From Salminus brasiliensis (lineage: Eukaryota > Chordata > Actinopteri > Characiformes > Bryconidae), in NCBI RefSeq assembly GCF_030463535.1, contig NC_132880.1:27540987-27604986 (forward strand): a stretch of DNA of 64,000 nucleotides. Reading direction: 5' to 3'. Both the position numbers and the translations under genes were made by a program. Positions 43,001-56,224 of this stretch are shown piece after piece. The notes under the pieces are model-generated. The model was not told where the DNA came from, made no database searches, and was given only the letters and a program-made list of their open reading frames with translations. Every line of letters begins with the position of its first letter. Position 1 is the first letter of the stretch.

Positions 43001-43700
43001 GAGGTTGGAAAATGGTCATGCACAAATGCAAGGCAAAACATAGAAGTAGAGGTAGAATTCCTTTAAGTTACATTTACAGAATGGATATGTTCAGAAGAAA
43101 TTGAGCACAAAAGACCAATAAAAATGTATATTCTTGTGGTATTTACAAGAACATTATGATATGAATAATCAGCTAATTAATACACATAATAATAATACAC
43201 ACATAGTACACACAGTGTAACATTCCAGCTCAACATGCACAAGATGATCATTAAACAGAACTCACGATTAGTTGTTCACAGATTGTTTCATTGTGGAAAT
43301 CAGTCAACCATAGGCCCTATTTGGCACTTGAGGTATTATATATTTTATTTGGTATTTCAAGACACTCCTGAAATAAAATTGTCTATATTTACCCAGTACA
43401 CAGTTACCACAGTTCAATAAAACACATCATTCTATAAACTATAAACAGACACTTGCATGCACAAATATATACAGTATATACATACATTAGCCCCAGTTAG
43501 AAAGGTTCTAACTGTAAACTGTGCTGTGTTGCAGCCAAATACTTCACAACACGAAGCCGGCAGGTAATTTATACTACTCTGTATTTACATAGCAGTAGGA
43601 AGGTGGAATAGCCTGGCTCACAAGCATTTCTGTTATGCTTCTGTTGCCGAGTATGAAGCTTACAGCAAGAACTGCATGAAGAGACGTTTCCTGAAACATG

Positions 43701-45729
43701 TTACTTTCCAGGTTCACACTGAATCAGACGCAGTGCATCGTCATTTTCCAGCACTCCTTTCACAAATTCTCCTTCTGCAACTCGCTCTGTGTGAGAAAGA
43801 AAGGATTGACTGTGGGTAATTATGTGAAATAAGCATCATTTTCGAATTTCATAGCTACATTTTTTCCACAACATGCCACAAATCATGTTTGACAATGAGA
43901 TCTGTGAGTATGAAGAACCCCTTTAATCCCTTAGGACTTCAAGGCTTATTACACACTAAAGTGTATTACTCAGTAACTACAGGGACTTCTGTACAAACTG
44001 GTGGGGCTATTCTTTGGTAATAGATGTTACACTAATTAACTTAATACACACACATTATACACAATGCACACTATGCATACACTATACATTCTCTCTATTT
44101 ACAATATTGCACTGGTTTAAAGCAGTTAAATGTACAGGTGTCATATATAATCTGAAATGTTTGCATTATTTACAAAAGACATGGGTGGGTGTGAATTCAT
44201 GGGGAAGTGTGAGTGTGGAGAAGTCTTTGTGGGTACAGTGTGACTGAGTACAGGAGTTCCAGTAAGTAAGTGCAGGGTGCAGAGTGTGTTTGTATGGGGT
44301 GTCGTGATAATGTGTTATTATGAGAACCTATAGCTCTTAGTGTGGCTCTGTGTGACGCTAACTAAAGAGGTAGGAGGTAAAAAAATATCTATTAGGTGCT
44401 ATTCTGGGGCATTTTTCAGAACCGTTTCCGGTACCTATTATTCAACCATCACCAACAACGAACAATCTTACCGTTCTCTTCTTTGCTGAAGAAGCTCCAG
44501 AGCTTATCTGCTCTTTTTTCAGGTGTGTTCTCATCACTGGGCAGCTTCTCTTGCTTCTCCTTCGGAATCGTTTTGAAAATGGCCTGATAGGAATATGAAA
44601 AATATGAAAAATATGATAAAGTGAAGACTGAGTTCTTACTGGAGATGCACTTTCACATTTTAGATCTTTTGTGTGTTTCATTTCACTCCTTGCTTTTAGA
44701 ATGTTTGAGCAAAGAATGAATGTCTGTTTCAGCATACCTCATATCCAAAAATCTCACACCTTTCTGTTCCTCCTAACAAATGGATAGTGAGGGACTTTGT
44801 CACTGAGGGACCCATATGGCACACAGAAGTTGGGGGAGTGGCTAATAGGCTAATACTAGGTCAAACAGAGAAGGAACAGCAACACTATCCGTTAAGACTC
44901 AGGAATACTTACAAAGTCTAATTACGATGTTCTTGTTACAGTGCTATACTATATGTCCAAATATTTGTGGACACCCCTTCTTACGAATGCAGTGAGAAGT
45001 TGCATGCATTTCTGATACAGAGGTGCAAATACACACATCCACACCTGTAGAAAAGTACTGCCAATAGAACAGGGCATGAACTATTGGCACCATGTCTAAT
45101 GCTAGGCGTGGGCTAGAAGGGTTTACCCCCCCACACACACACACCCAGTCACCACATCCTTCTGTGACATGATCTTAAATCCTGATTGCACATTAAAACA
45201 CATAAAAAATAACTAGATAGATATTTTGCAGCGTATATGCATTTGTAAACATTTCACTATTGTGTTTATGAAAATTTAGTCCACATCCAAGCTTCCTGTG
45301 TAGTTAGCTTTGCTGTGGTGAGAGCAGGAGCCAGTGTGCTTCCACACAGGCCTACTCTAGGCCTGTCCCAACTGACGTTTAAAGGCGCATCCCTAAATCC
45401 TTTTTATTCTTGTGTAATCCGCAGTCAGCTCCATTTCAACTCATTCTCTTCACTACATGTGCTATATTTATCAACCCTCCCTCTAAACACCCGCTCAGCT
45501 TAAGACCTGGGTCATGGCAATTTGTTTACTTGATGAATCAGGGCATCTTATTGAACCAAAGATTACCTAATGGCGACCTAATGTGTGTGTGTGTGTGCCT
45601 TGTAGATCTTTAAAGGCTCAGCAATAAGAGGGAACATTTATTCTAAAATGACTGTTTTACTGAGTAAATAAACACTGACTGCCCAGACAAGCAGTTTAAT
45701 AAGTCTAATTTAATGAATGCCTTAAAAAA

Positions 45730-45761
<32 letters not shown>

Positions 45762-48149
45762 AAAATAATAATATAAGAGTATAAGATATCTTATATGTGT
45801 GTGTGTGTCTTTTCTATATGTGAGTACAAGTGAATATTCAGATGTCAGTGAGTAAATCTCTCTGCTTGTGATTTGTCTGGTCCACAATCAGAGTCTTGCT
45901 GGACAGCCTGTTTCTAAGAAAAGGTCTCGGGCACTGTGATGTCACCACATCCTTCTGTGACATGATCTTAAATCCTGATTGCACACTGAGTTGAGGAGCT
46001 TATCTCACTCTCACATACCCACCACCCAGTGCCCCTCCTCCTTCACTGTAATGAAGGTTGTCCCTATAGGGCCCAGGCTTAAGCATGGTGACCCTCTGCA
46101 ACACTGATCAGCTTTGATATGAAATGCTCTTGATAGGTGTTTACAGTACACGACAGAGATCAAATGAACTAACCCAGAGGCACGGATTCAGACTTCCCAT
46201 CCAAATGGATCCTGAGGATGTCAGATTATGTCGGATGTCTGAGAGTGAAAACCATAGATTTATGCCTCAAGGAGGCGGTATTCCAGATTCCAAATCCCAC
46301 AGACTGCATTGGAACATTCATTGTCACATGAAAAGACTGAAAATACTTCTGAAACTCTCTCACAACTAAAGACAATTTGTCATTATTCACAAACGTTTTT
46401 GCAAAGACTGAGAATCTTGCAGGGTCACTATTTGCAACTAGATTCCATCTGAGATTATTTCCCCACATGCTCTTGGTAAAAATAGACAAGAAGAGAAACT
46501 GTTGAACAGTGGAGCAGTAACAGAAGCAGTTTTTGGCCATAGCTGCCCTTGTGTGTGCAGTAGTTTGCTCAGACAAAACTACTGCATACACAATTAATGC
46601 ATCTAGGAGCAACAACAGTTTAGCCACATGCAGTATCAGCACAAGAACTGTGCAAATTCATAAAATGGGTTTCATTAACCTAAGATTACAATGCACCATG
46701 CCACTGGACTGGACACTGGAGCAGTGGAAACAGTTAACTATCTGGCTCCACTTAACTCAGGTTCTGGCTGCCTTAGTCTGGGTTCAGGCAAATGCCAGGA
46801 CAAAACCTCCTACCAGACTGCATAGGGCCAAGAGCAAAGTTTAGTGCAGGTCAGGTGTAGTTTAAGCCCTTTACCTTTAGTATAGGGTAGTATTACACGG
46901 CCCCAACTTTGTGGCAGCAGTTTAGGAAGGGCCCTTTCCTGTTTCAGCATAATTACACAGTATGCAACACAAGGATATAAAAGGCAGGCTTCATGTGGAC
47001 CTCTTGACCTCAATCCCACCAAAAACCTTTGGCATGAATTGCAAGCCAGGCTTTCACACCCAACAGTCAGTGCTGGATCTCACAAATGCCATTTAAAAAT
47101 GAATGACTGCCCATACATGCAAATCGCAGATAAAATCCTACTCAAGGCGGATTACGTGACAAGGTGTAAACAGGGTCAGTGTTGGGGAGCGTTCTTGCCC
47201 CTCTTTTTGTTTTTTGTTATTTTAGCACAGGTAACTGTGTTTTATCTAAGCACAGTCAGTGCTTTCTGATAATGACAGTTTATCCTTTAATGTATTCTGG
47301 ACACAGAAATGTTAATGCATGTCTGGGGTGGTGCAACTGTCTAACTGAATGGTTATCAAAAGACTGTTTTTGCTTAAGTTTAATTTAAATTAAATCAAAT
47401 TATGAGAAGTTAAGAGGAGTTAAGAGAATGTTGAGCTGTGTCATCAGTTACCTTATATGTAAACCTACTTTGATTTTTTGCAGTGCACACTATATGTCCA
47501 AATGTATGCAGACACCCCTTTTAATTAGTGAATTTAGATTCTACTAAGCGCATTAATCATGACTACTCATCCAATATCAGTGCCTGCCCCCACTACTACA
47601 CTTGTGGCTGAATGCAAGCAGATCCTTACTGCAATGTTTCTAGTGTAATAGACTCCCAAAATGGCAGAGGCTGCAGCAACTCACATTAATGCCAGAGAGA
47701 CAGAGAGAGAGATAGAGAGAGTAAGCACCTCAAAACTCACTAAACCACACAAATCATCTTTCTCTTACCTGGCAGATTTCACACACTTCATTCTTGGTGA
47801 TGTAACCGTTCTTGTCCACATCAAACAGTGAGAAGGCCCACTCCAACTTCAGGGACATCTTGCCTGAAGAAGTCATATGGAGGGCCACAATGTACTCCTT
47901 AAAGTCCAGTGTGCCGTCGTCGTTGGTATCAAAGGAGCGAAAGACATGCTGGGCATAGGTCTTGGCATCACTTTCGGGGAAGAAACGACCATAGATCTCT
48001 TCAAACTGAGCCGGCGTGATGCGACCTGAGGGACACTGCTTTTGGAAGTTCTCATACCACTGTGTGATCTCTGCCTCAGTGAACTTGGTGCTCACCTTCA
48101 GATCATCCAAGATCTCTCTGGACACCACACCACTTTTTGAGTTTCCCAT
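43701..48149 (-). CDS. rcvrn: Recoverin/visinin-type neuronal calcium sensor, complete, three exons
   Basis: Minus-strand exons are 48149-47769, 44583-44472 and 43786-43701. The frame is continuous and gives 192 aa. The protein begins MGNSKSG, a consensus N-myristoylation site (Gly2). EF-hand 1 is inactive, as in the family, with the conserved Cys39-Pro. EF-hand 2 (loop D74-E85, DTNDDGTLDFKE) and EF-hand 3 (D110-E121, DVDKNGYITKNE) have full calcium ligands. EF-hand 4 (about S160-E171) lacks the first acidic ligand. Recoverins are photoreceptor calcium sensors: calcium exposes the myristoyl group, and the protein then inhibits rhodopsin kinase. The 192-aa length, DTNDDGTLDF and the AEGEF near the C-terminus look more like avian cone visinin than like 200-aa mammalian rod recoverin, so fish names such as rcvrn2 or rcvrn3 may fit better. 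Intron 1 (3.2 kb) is filled with Tc1 remnants. TAATCC, a CRX core, occurs on the minus strand about 630 bp upstream; its relevance is inference. Confidence 0.93.
44942..45135 (+). mobile_element. Left end of a Tc1/mariner element
   Basis: The sequence starts CTATATGTCCAAATATTTGT and runs through GTACTGCCAATAGAACAGG to GGCGTGGGCTAGAAGGG, matching the 5' untranslated end of a widespread fish Tc1 family. It sits in recoverin intron 1 and stops at a C/CA run; the rest of the element may be the pieces at 46.1-47.1 kb, with unrelated sequence between. Confidence 0.65.
45148..45985. repeat. Pair of exact 45-bp direct repeats
   Basis: GTCACCACATCCTTCTGTGA and the following 25 bases occur identically at 45148-45192 and 45941-45985, about 750 bp apart in recoverin intron 1. 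Confidence 0.85.
46140..47105 (+). mobile_element. Decayed Tc1/mariner transposase, recoverin intron 1
   Basis: The plus strand holds transposase blocks in order. First comes a stretch near 46530-46710 that resembles the second helix-turn-helix and linker (ending MGFINLRLQ). DWTLEQWK follows at about 46706-46730. At 46895-47080 the sequence resembles CCAACTTTGTGG...GGAAGGGCCCTTTCCTGTTTC and the LDLNPTKNLWHELQARL region. Frameshifts and deletions remove the catalytic core. Confidence 0.65.
47483..47690 (+). mobile_element. Tc1/mariner remnant made of a 5' end joined to a 3' coding end
   Basis: It begins CACTATATGTCCAAATGTAT with the terminal sequence, then jumps to the last part of a transposase (CAATATCAGTGCCTGCCC, CTTGTGGCTGAATGCAAGCA) and ends in AACTCACATTAATGCC. 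This is the pattern of an internally deleted copy. It ends about 80 bp short of recoverin exon 1. Confidence 0.65.
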
Positions 48150-49495
48150 GGTCGGCTGAAGAATGGCTATAGCAGAAATTACATTTAATCAATGTAACTA
48201 AGATATAATCAGTTATTTTATAAGTGCTAATAAGTGCTTATAAGTGCTTATATGATAAACAGGACTTAAATGTTTATTCAATTAGCAGGTGTTTATTCTG
48301 AGATTTTGCTTAACGTTTTATGGACCTGACAACTAACTGGTTGAGAATTCTGCTACTCACTTCTGTAACTTTACACTAGCTGAGTTTTGTGTTGTTTCAC
48401 AAGTAGTTTTTTAAACAGTACATTTTAAATCCACACATTTTTAAGAGGAAGCTTTTCATCGGCCTTTCCCATAGGTTGTATTCATTAGGAAATCTGTAAT
48501 ATATAAAACTGAAATACAGCATTTTCAAAGCTCTTTATCTATTCATTTGCAATTCACACTATACACGGTACTCTAAGGTAACAGACATAACCATCATACC
48601 AAACTCACCCGCTAGCATTTACATTCTATTGCAACTGTCTTCATTCTCCCAGAATCAAAAAGGTTAGAACTCAAAAACTCAATTCTTACCTTCACTAGTG
48701 AAGCAGTGGTGACAGTCCCAACAAACTCTAATGCAAGTGAATGAAGGAGGAGAAGTAGAGGTGGCCATACATCTAGGATTAAGTCAATTAGCAAGGATTG
48801 TAAAAGGCTGAGCCATAGGAGACCCCATGTGAACTTAGTAATGCTTGATATTTACTCTTAGCAAATATAGTTCTACACATTGTTCATGCTGTGGCTATAT
48901 ATAATCACACTTAGGGGTTCTTCATAGAACCAAAGACAAGAGGATCTCCACATAGAAAGAATCATTTAACCTGGCAAGGAGTCAATTAAGCAAGCATGTG
49001 GCTCTTGGAGTTGGAGATGGCATGGTTCTACATACAATATATATATACTTGTGTATGTGTGGACAGTTGTAGTCAAAGGTCTACATACATTTATCATGGA
49101 CATGAATATAATAATTGTGCTATTAAAGATGTATATTATCCACTTTTTCTACCCCTGAAAGAAATACTGTAAACATAATTCTGAAAGCCCAACATAGCCA
49201 TGACATTCATGTCTATAATTAATATATGTTCGACCACAACTGTATAGAGGCCTTAATATGTGGTCTATCAGACAAGACATGTTTGCCTGAAGTTATCATA
49301 GAAGATAACGTTTTCTATTAACTTTATAGCTACAATGCAAAATTTAAGATATCCAGAGAACCATAATTGCATTTGAGATATTTGACAGTCAAGAACCTTT
49401 AACACTTTGTATGCGTTTTTCAATAACGGCAACAATTACATATACTGTAGAAGACCGACTCACAGAACCATTTCAAAGCAGAAATGGTAAAAAAA

Positions 49496-49499
<4 letters not shown>

Positions 49500-49568
<69 letters not shown>
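49500..49568. repeat. (TA)n microsatellite
   Basis: About 34 TA units after an A run. Confidence 0.95.
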
Positions 49569-49569
<1 letters not shown>

Positions 49570-50061
49570 TCTACGTAGAACTTGTAGTCCTTAAAAAAAC
49601 TTTTAAAAGTGGTTCCTTAGAGCACCAAAAAGGTAAAGAAATGCTTTTCACTACACTACTTTTTTGGGTCTTTATTTGCTTTCTTGAGATCCTGATACCT
49701 AGATCTTCCGATCAGGTGTCCTTGAATAGTCCCCTGTCGTTGGTGCAGTTCTGAAGGCTTGGGGATATAGACTTCTTTATCGTGTCCACATATGACCTCT
49801 ATTCCTCCATTACTTCTTGCACTCTTAGTCTATTTTTAAGTGGGGATATTCCTCAAGGGACAAATATCTTCTTATCAGCTTACTGTCTACCCTGCCATAT
49901 TGCCACAGAACATCTTAGACCCCAATCCTTCACTTTGTATCAAGAGAGGGATGAAAAGAGTACCCAGTCCCCCCCCCCCAAAAAAAAAAAAGGAAAAACA
50001 GGACCTCTGTAGTCTTGAGGGTCTTTAAAAACGTGATTCTAACCCTCCACTAGACCCCCTA

Positions 50062-50885
50062 ATGTTTGCATACAGAGAAAACTGGTCTGTCACGGATGCA
50101 GTAAGTTTGGCCTGGCACTTCAAGCGAAAGCATCTTGATGGTCCAGGGACCTATGCTGGAGTTCTGTTTGTGGACTTCAACCTAGCTTTTAACACCATTT
50201 TGCCAGAGCTCATGCAGGTCAAATCGTCAGAGCTGTCAGTGGTACATCGGTCGTGGATTACCTGGCCAACAGGACACAGCAGCTAAGGCAAGGAAAACAC
50301 ATTGGACACTGGGACCCTCACCATAAGGCTGTGTGCTCTTACATCTTCTTATCCGTCTTTATGACCACCTGCTGCTTAACGTACCAAAGACTGTGGACTC
50401 CAGCCCCCCCCCCCCTTTACATTCAGGGATATTCTATGGCTATTCACAGCATTCTATGGTCTTCACTGTGGAGTCACTCGAGTTTCTGGACACCACCATA
50501 TCCAGGAACCTGAAGTGGAGACACAATCCACATGGTCAAAAGAGCACATTGGAGGATGATCTTGTAGCCTCCATTCTCTCATCATCTAGAACCATCTGGT
50601 TTGGATCGCCCACCCCACAAGAGCCAAACTTGAGCACATAATCAGGAGAACAGAGAGGATCATCAGGTGTAATCTGCCAACACTTCAAGACATATATAAC
50701 AGCAGGGTCATGAACCGCCCTGGTAAGATTATAGCCAACCCCTATTACCCTGGACATCATCTCTTCCAACTAATTCCCTCTGATTGAAGACTCAGGACTG
50801 TCAAAGCCAGCACATCTAGATATGCTAAAAGGTTTTCCCCAACGCTGTGGTACTCATCGACCACAGTGGACCCCTCCAACTAAAT
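50062..50885 (+). mobile_element. L2/CR1-type LINE reverse-transcriptase 3' relic
   Basis: Translation gives FAYRENWSVTDAVSLAWH and LFVDFNLAFNTILPE, the latter a version of the FVDFSSAFNTI block with one of the catalytic Asp residues. After frame changes come VESLEFLDTTISRNLKW, then IRCNLPTLQDIYNSRV and GKIIANPYYPGHHLFQLIPS, the conserved C-terminal end. The YADD region is deleted. Confidence 0.8.
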
Positions 50886-50889
50886 AGCG

Positions 50890-53800
50890 TTTGACAACTC
50901 TTGACTGTGGCCCAGAACTATGTGCACTTATAAAGATAAATACAAGGTATGTGTAACATAGTTGGTGGAATAAAGGGATTCTGAACTTTCTAAATGGGAG
51001 ATAGAGAAAGTTGTTTTTGGAAAGCATGTTGAAGAGAACAAGGAAGCACAAACCAGGGCATCACGCCAAAGCTCTGCACTCAGCTGATCTAATGGCTGAT
51101 ATCCATTTAATCGTATTGTGCTTAGCTTTAATTGTGCCATGATTAAGGTCAGACACACACCAGGTTAAATAGTGTCACATCCAAAAAGGCCCTACACCTC
51201 AGTTAACCCCATCTTACCTTACTTACCACCAGCAGATGGACGTTGGGTAAGGTAAAATCATGTATGTGGAGCTTTCTCAGTTACTGTGTTTTCTCTGTTG
51301 ACTATTTTAGTCTTCATGTACCAATGTCTGTCTTCTTGAGTCCCCTACCTATGCAGTGCTAGGAAGGTGAAGGATTGCACTTGGTTTCTCTGAATTATGT
51401 GAAGCGCCATTATTCTCCTGCCGTTAACACATCGCTGAACGTGTTTACAGGAGAACTCTAACAGCTCAATTTTTATGTGTACTAAGGTACACGGATGAAC
51501 ACTATAGGGCTTTTCAGTCTTACACACCATGGACAGCGCTCCCACGTGCAGTTCCTAAAACTAATTCTAATTGGCTCCTGGTATCATCTATTTGCATATT
51601 GGACATGTCTCTGCACCCCTCTATCAGTGTATAGTCATTCCCCACACGCTCCCTTTTTTCACTTCTGTCTTTTGCAATGGATGACTGTTTGGCCTCAGTG
51701 TTAAAGGCTGTAAGAGCAATTTACCATTTATGTGACTGTGCTGACCAAGTACTGCAGTGTTTACTCTTCCATTACTGTTGATCATATTGTCATATTACAA
51801 TTCTTTGGCAGATAGTTAATACTAAAACTGTTACTTTTAACACATAAACACTTATTGCTGAACAGGATTTTTGTAGTTGTCTTAACATGAAGTTCTGAAC
51901 AAAATAGTCAGTGTTGTTTGAACAAGCAAATCTAAGTTGACTATACAAATCTAAGCATCTTCCTAAAAATGACTGCAAATGCAGTTGTTGAGACCACTAT
52001 ATTTACTTACATTTCTAGCTCATAGTAGATGATCTTGTTCAGAGTGACTTACAAATCATCCACGTCCAAGTCCTCCACTCAGAAAATGGCTACAGGTCAA
52101 AGATACCTACTGGGCTCACTGTTAGATACAAGAGCCTGTGCTGATACATGGATACAAAAACACACACTGATACCCGTATATAATTCTATTTCAACCGGGT
52201 CGGTGGTTTTTTATATTATGTTATTGAGTACATGAAAATGTGACAAAACGATCATTCAGCTATCTGGTTCAGAAACAGTCAGAAGAGATTTTATTGAAAA
52301 ACAATAAATCCAACCTTTAACATGTAGACTAATGTTAATAAATACAGATTATCTGTCTTTGTATTTCTGAACCTGCTACACAGTACCACCATTTCCGATG
52401 CATTAGATTCTCAACAGTAGTGAAGCGTAAATGCGTCAAGTCAACAGCAGGCATGCTGCAAGCTAGACTGTGAATGCTCTTAAGCTGTGCCAGAATCCCA
52501 TTAGAAAGCCTACAATAGGCAACATCTTATTTAAAGGTTAAGTGACAAGAACTGCTTCGCTAAATTAAGCTTTGCGGGGCTATTTTCTTTCTGCTGTCTG
52601 AAGCTGTTGTGCTCCTAATCTCGGTTACCAAAACTATTAACATTTGCATTAGCTGTCAGCCTGGAATAGCATTGGATTTGGGTCATACACTGTCAGAAGG
52701 GAAAAAGCTCATAACTGTAGAGTACCACTTCTGAGAAAAGCACTGCACAGAACTACAAAGAACTCTATTAAGCTAAACTATTGTGAGTTTATAGAGACCT
52801 GGGAGTTATTCTCTGGAATGGGTGCCAGCTGTGAACATAATAATCAGTAATATTCATTCAACTCTGTAACAACCATTTAACCATATCACATGCAAAGATG
52901 TGATAAAAATGGCTAATGCTATTCTATGCTCACAAACACTCCTGTACAAAAATTTTTTTTACATCAGATATTGCAGTATTTGGCACTACGCCAAATATTT
53001 TTTGTGAAAATTGCTTGACAAGCTTGATCTGAAAGTAAAAATGTTAATTAATTTGTATATTCATATATATATTATAAAATATATACATTATATTTATATT
53101 ATATATATAGAAACATATTTCACAAATTGTGTATTTTGTTAGCGTATAAGTATGTATATGGTTTCTAAATGTTATATATAATTATACATTATGTATAATA
53201 CATTATATATACAATGTATATATATTTTTTTAATATAAAAATGTGTTAACATACATAAAAGCATTTTTAATTAATCATATATTATTAATATTATTGTTTT
53301 TATTAGTAGTAGTATTAATAATAATAAATTATATATTTGTATTAAATAATTGTTAGCCTACATAGGCAATAATTTAGCCTCCAGAATCTTCTTCCAGATC
53401 AGGGGGACTCAGGAACAGTGAGTCCATGCACTACCTGCAGTGCCACTGTGCCAGCCTATATTATTATTTATTAATTTAAAAAATGATTAATTATTATTGA
53501 TTAAAAAATTTTGATTATTATAAATAACATCTAATGCAAACTTTTGGGGGCACCCCTGGTAAAATTACTTACTAATTAAATCATATTTAGTCAGATTTAT
53601 TTTCTGTAGAGGAGTTATTCACTGATTCACTTTGAACCAATTAATGTAATTTGATCAGAGATTTGAATTAGTACTGCCAGCAATATTAAAGTAAACAATA
53701 ACACCAAACAATACTATATACTTGCAATCAAAATGATTCAATCCCCAATGCAAATTATTAGCTAAATTGACATATTTTCTGCTGTATGCAAGAAACCAAT

Positions 53801-53940
53801 TATACAACTTGTACACAACTAATATACTAATACACAACTTACTACTAATACACTATTTTCTCTAAATTCTATACAAATTGTCACTTTTAATGATGACTGC
53901 AGTCTCTGAATTCAACATCTTCGTTAAAAGTGTCTTTATT
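50890..53940. other. No gene seen
   Basis: The stretch 53030-53520 is extremely AT-rich with TATATA palindromes. The stretch 52380-52700 is complex and could be a conserved non-coding element; this is not testable here. Confidence 0.5.
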
Positions 53941-53944
53941 ACTC

Positions 53945-54740
53945 AGTACAGTGCTCTTCTGCTGTTATGACCTGTAGCAAACTTGAGGCATTTCCAGACC
54001 CCAGCTTCTGGCAGAATTCCTAAGTAATCTTAGCCCGTTCCTCATGGGCAGTGGTCTTCAGTTCACTAATATTCTTGGTTTTGCTTGCTGCAACTGCCTT
54101 CTTCCAATTCCACCAAAGATATTCTTTGGGGTTCAAGTCAGGTAAATGTGATGACCACTCTAAAATCTTTCAGGACTTCCTCTCAATCCGAGCCTAGGTG
54201 GACTTTAAGTACTTGGGATTATTGTCTGTGGCTTATTTATTTGATTTTGAACAGATTGGAGACGACTCCTTTTGTGCTTTTGGGTCAGTAGAGGTAGAGC
54301 TTCAGTGTTTAGTATGCACCTTATTGTGCAAACTGAAACCTCAGTGCTTGCTGCAACAAAATCTTGCTGCAGTAAAATCTTTTGCCGTCACTAAAGGGTT
54401 TTTGACCACCTGCTTCCCATTTCTGCCATGTGCAGGTAGTGCAGCCAACATTACTTTAATGTTGAACGTGTGAACTGTGCTACCAGCTGTATCTCAAGGA
54501 ACATTCAGGGCCTTTGATGTCACTTTATTTCCTGTTCCTTGTTTGTGTAAGGCAATGACCTCTTCTCTGAACTTTTTGGACAGCTTCTACCATGCAATCA
54601 AGGTCAACAAACCCTTAGTCAGTCCAGGAATTTGATGTTTTATCTTAAGCACACCTGATTCAACTAATTAGGCCCTTGACTTGACACACGATTTGCGATG
54701 TGTGCTACCATTATGACCAAGTAAGAAAGTTTTGGTTAGT
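53945..54740 (-). mobile_element. Decayed Tc1-like DNA transposon
   Basis: The whole stretch reads as a minus-strand transposase relic. TTCTTTGGGGTTCAAGTCAG, near 54125, is the reverse of a common DNA-transposon coding block, and GCACACCTGATTCAACTAAT lies near 54655. I recognise the block from fish repeats but not the exact subfamily; no open frame remains. Confidence 0.55.
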
Positions 54741-55145
54741 AGAACATTATCTGAATGTTCAGAACTTTGCAATTTTGGTTCTTAGAACATTCATTCTGTC
54801 AGGTTTTCTGAGCCTTCCTAGACTTCCAAACTTTTTACGCTTGTTTATTAATTCTTATAGTTAAATATAGCTTTTCAATTCAGAATCAAAATATTCTATT
54901 CTGTTTGAATAAATGCTCAAATTCTTAAGCTTGGAAAATGTTTACGACAAATTAATTTATCAGTGATTATTATCAGTTTTATCAATATTTTTGCTGCATT
55001 GTTTTTGTGTTGTATTATAGGTTTGGGGAAAGTACTCCAGATGTTTCCATAATGTTAGGTTTTGTCTAACTGGAAATGTTGTGCAAGAAATGTTGAGAAA
55101 GAAAACATTTCTGATTGTTCTTATAATGTTCTTTGTTAGCTGGGG
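54735..55145. repeat. MITE-like repeat rich in AGAACATT/AATGTTCT
   Basis: TTTTGGTTAGTAGAACATTA at the left and TTATAATGTTCTTTGTTAGC at the right are partly complementary, and AGAACATT/AATGTTCT recurs inside. This pattern fits a decayed palindromic MITE. Confidence 0.4.
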
Positions 55146-55936
55146 AATGATTCTTTTCAGGAGTTGTTAAAAGTGTCATTGTGTGCCGAATTTGGAGAAA
55201 GCACTTGTTATAGAGTTGTGTTGAGCTATTTAAATTGATCTTGTTTGATTGGTTCGTTGCAAACAGCTAAAAAAGTTAATAAATGTGGTTAATAAATGCA
55301 GGTTGAATCATTTTAATTGCAACTGTAGATGTGGATCTTTGAAGAGATAAACAATCTGAGTAAGTGGAGCCCCATTACATGCTCTGGTATACAACAAAGG
55401 ATGTCCTCACATATTATTTATATTGAGACAAATCATTTATGTTGAGCTGCTTATTTGTCTTTCTATTAGTTCTGGTAATTTCTACATAATTTGGAGGAAT
55501 ATGACAAAAATAGAAGAAACAATATAATAAATTACATGGCATTAATATTAATATTTTAACTTGCTTTCTTGAGTATTTGAACATCAGCCAATGATATTCA
55601 GAATCAGTGCAATATTGCATGTAACACATTTAAATGTTTGGGTGTGAGAACAAAAAATATGCATATCTGACTGGGCTCCGTTTTGGGGGAAGACAAACAA
55701 AAACTTCTTTCCTCATTTGTTAAGTTTCGGTCTTCACAAAACCTTTGTTCTTTCCTCACGTCCTTTGTTAGTGGTTCAATAATAATAATAATAATGTTTT
55801 GGGGAACTCACTCCTACTCACCTGTCTCCACTTATTAATGTTAAAGTCAAGACCAAGACTTTTAGCGGTCAAGTTCGATTTAAGCCTGGGAACGGGAGTG
55901 GCTGAGACACAGAAAAGGCTAAGAACAGATCCCTAT

Positions 55937-55971
55937 CCCCCCCCCCCCCTCCCCCTCCCCCTCCCCCTCCC
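55937..55971 (-). repeat. C-rich tract, strong G-quadruplex candidate on the minus strand
   Basis: A run of twelve or more C is followed by four CCCCCT-type units, so the minus strand has at least five runs of three or more G separated by single A residues. Confidence 0.85.
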
Positions 55972-56224
55972 GTAATATAAAAATAAAATGAAGAAAATGG
56001 AAAACCATTAGTTTGCTAATTAATTGTATTCTTTATACATCAGATATTTTGATAATTATTTCTTCATCATTTTGTCAAATGTAACATTGAATAATATTCA
56101 GGCTAAGTATTATTAATTAAATGAAATTGAAACCGACAAAACAGGAGACCGCGACCGCTCATTTATGATCTTGGGACCGGACTTGAGTGCTAAACCACTA
56201 CCACTTACAGTGCACTACTTGCAC

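Noticed and set aside
47873-48055. Frame overlapping recoverin exon 1 in another phase
   Set aside because: Shadow of the recoverin coding sequence, which has clear EF-hands.
49780-50030. Possible LINE start before the relic at 50.1 kb
   Set aside because: GDIPQGTN faintly recalls the PQG block of reverse transcriptases, but it is out of order with the following RT blocks and too weak to call.
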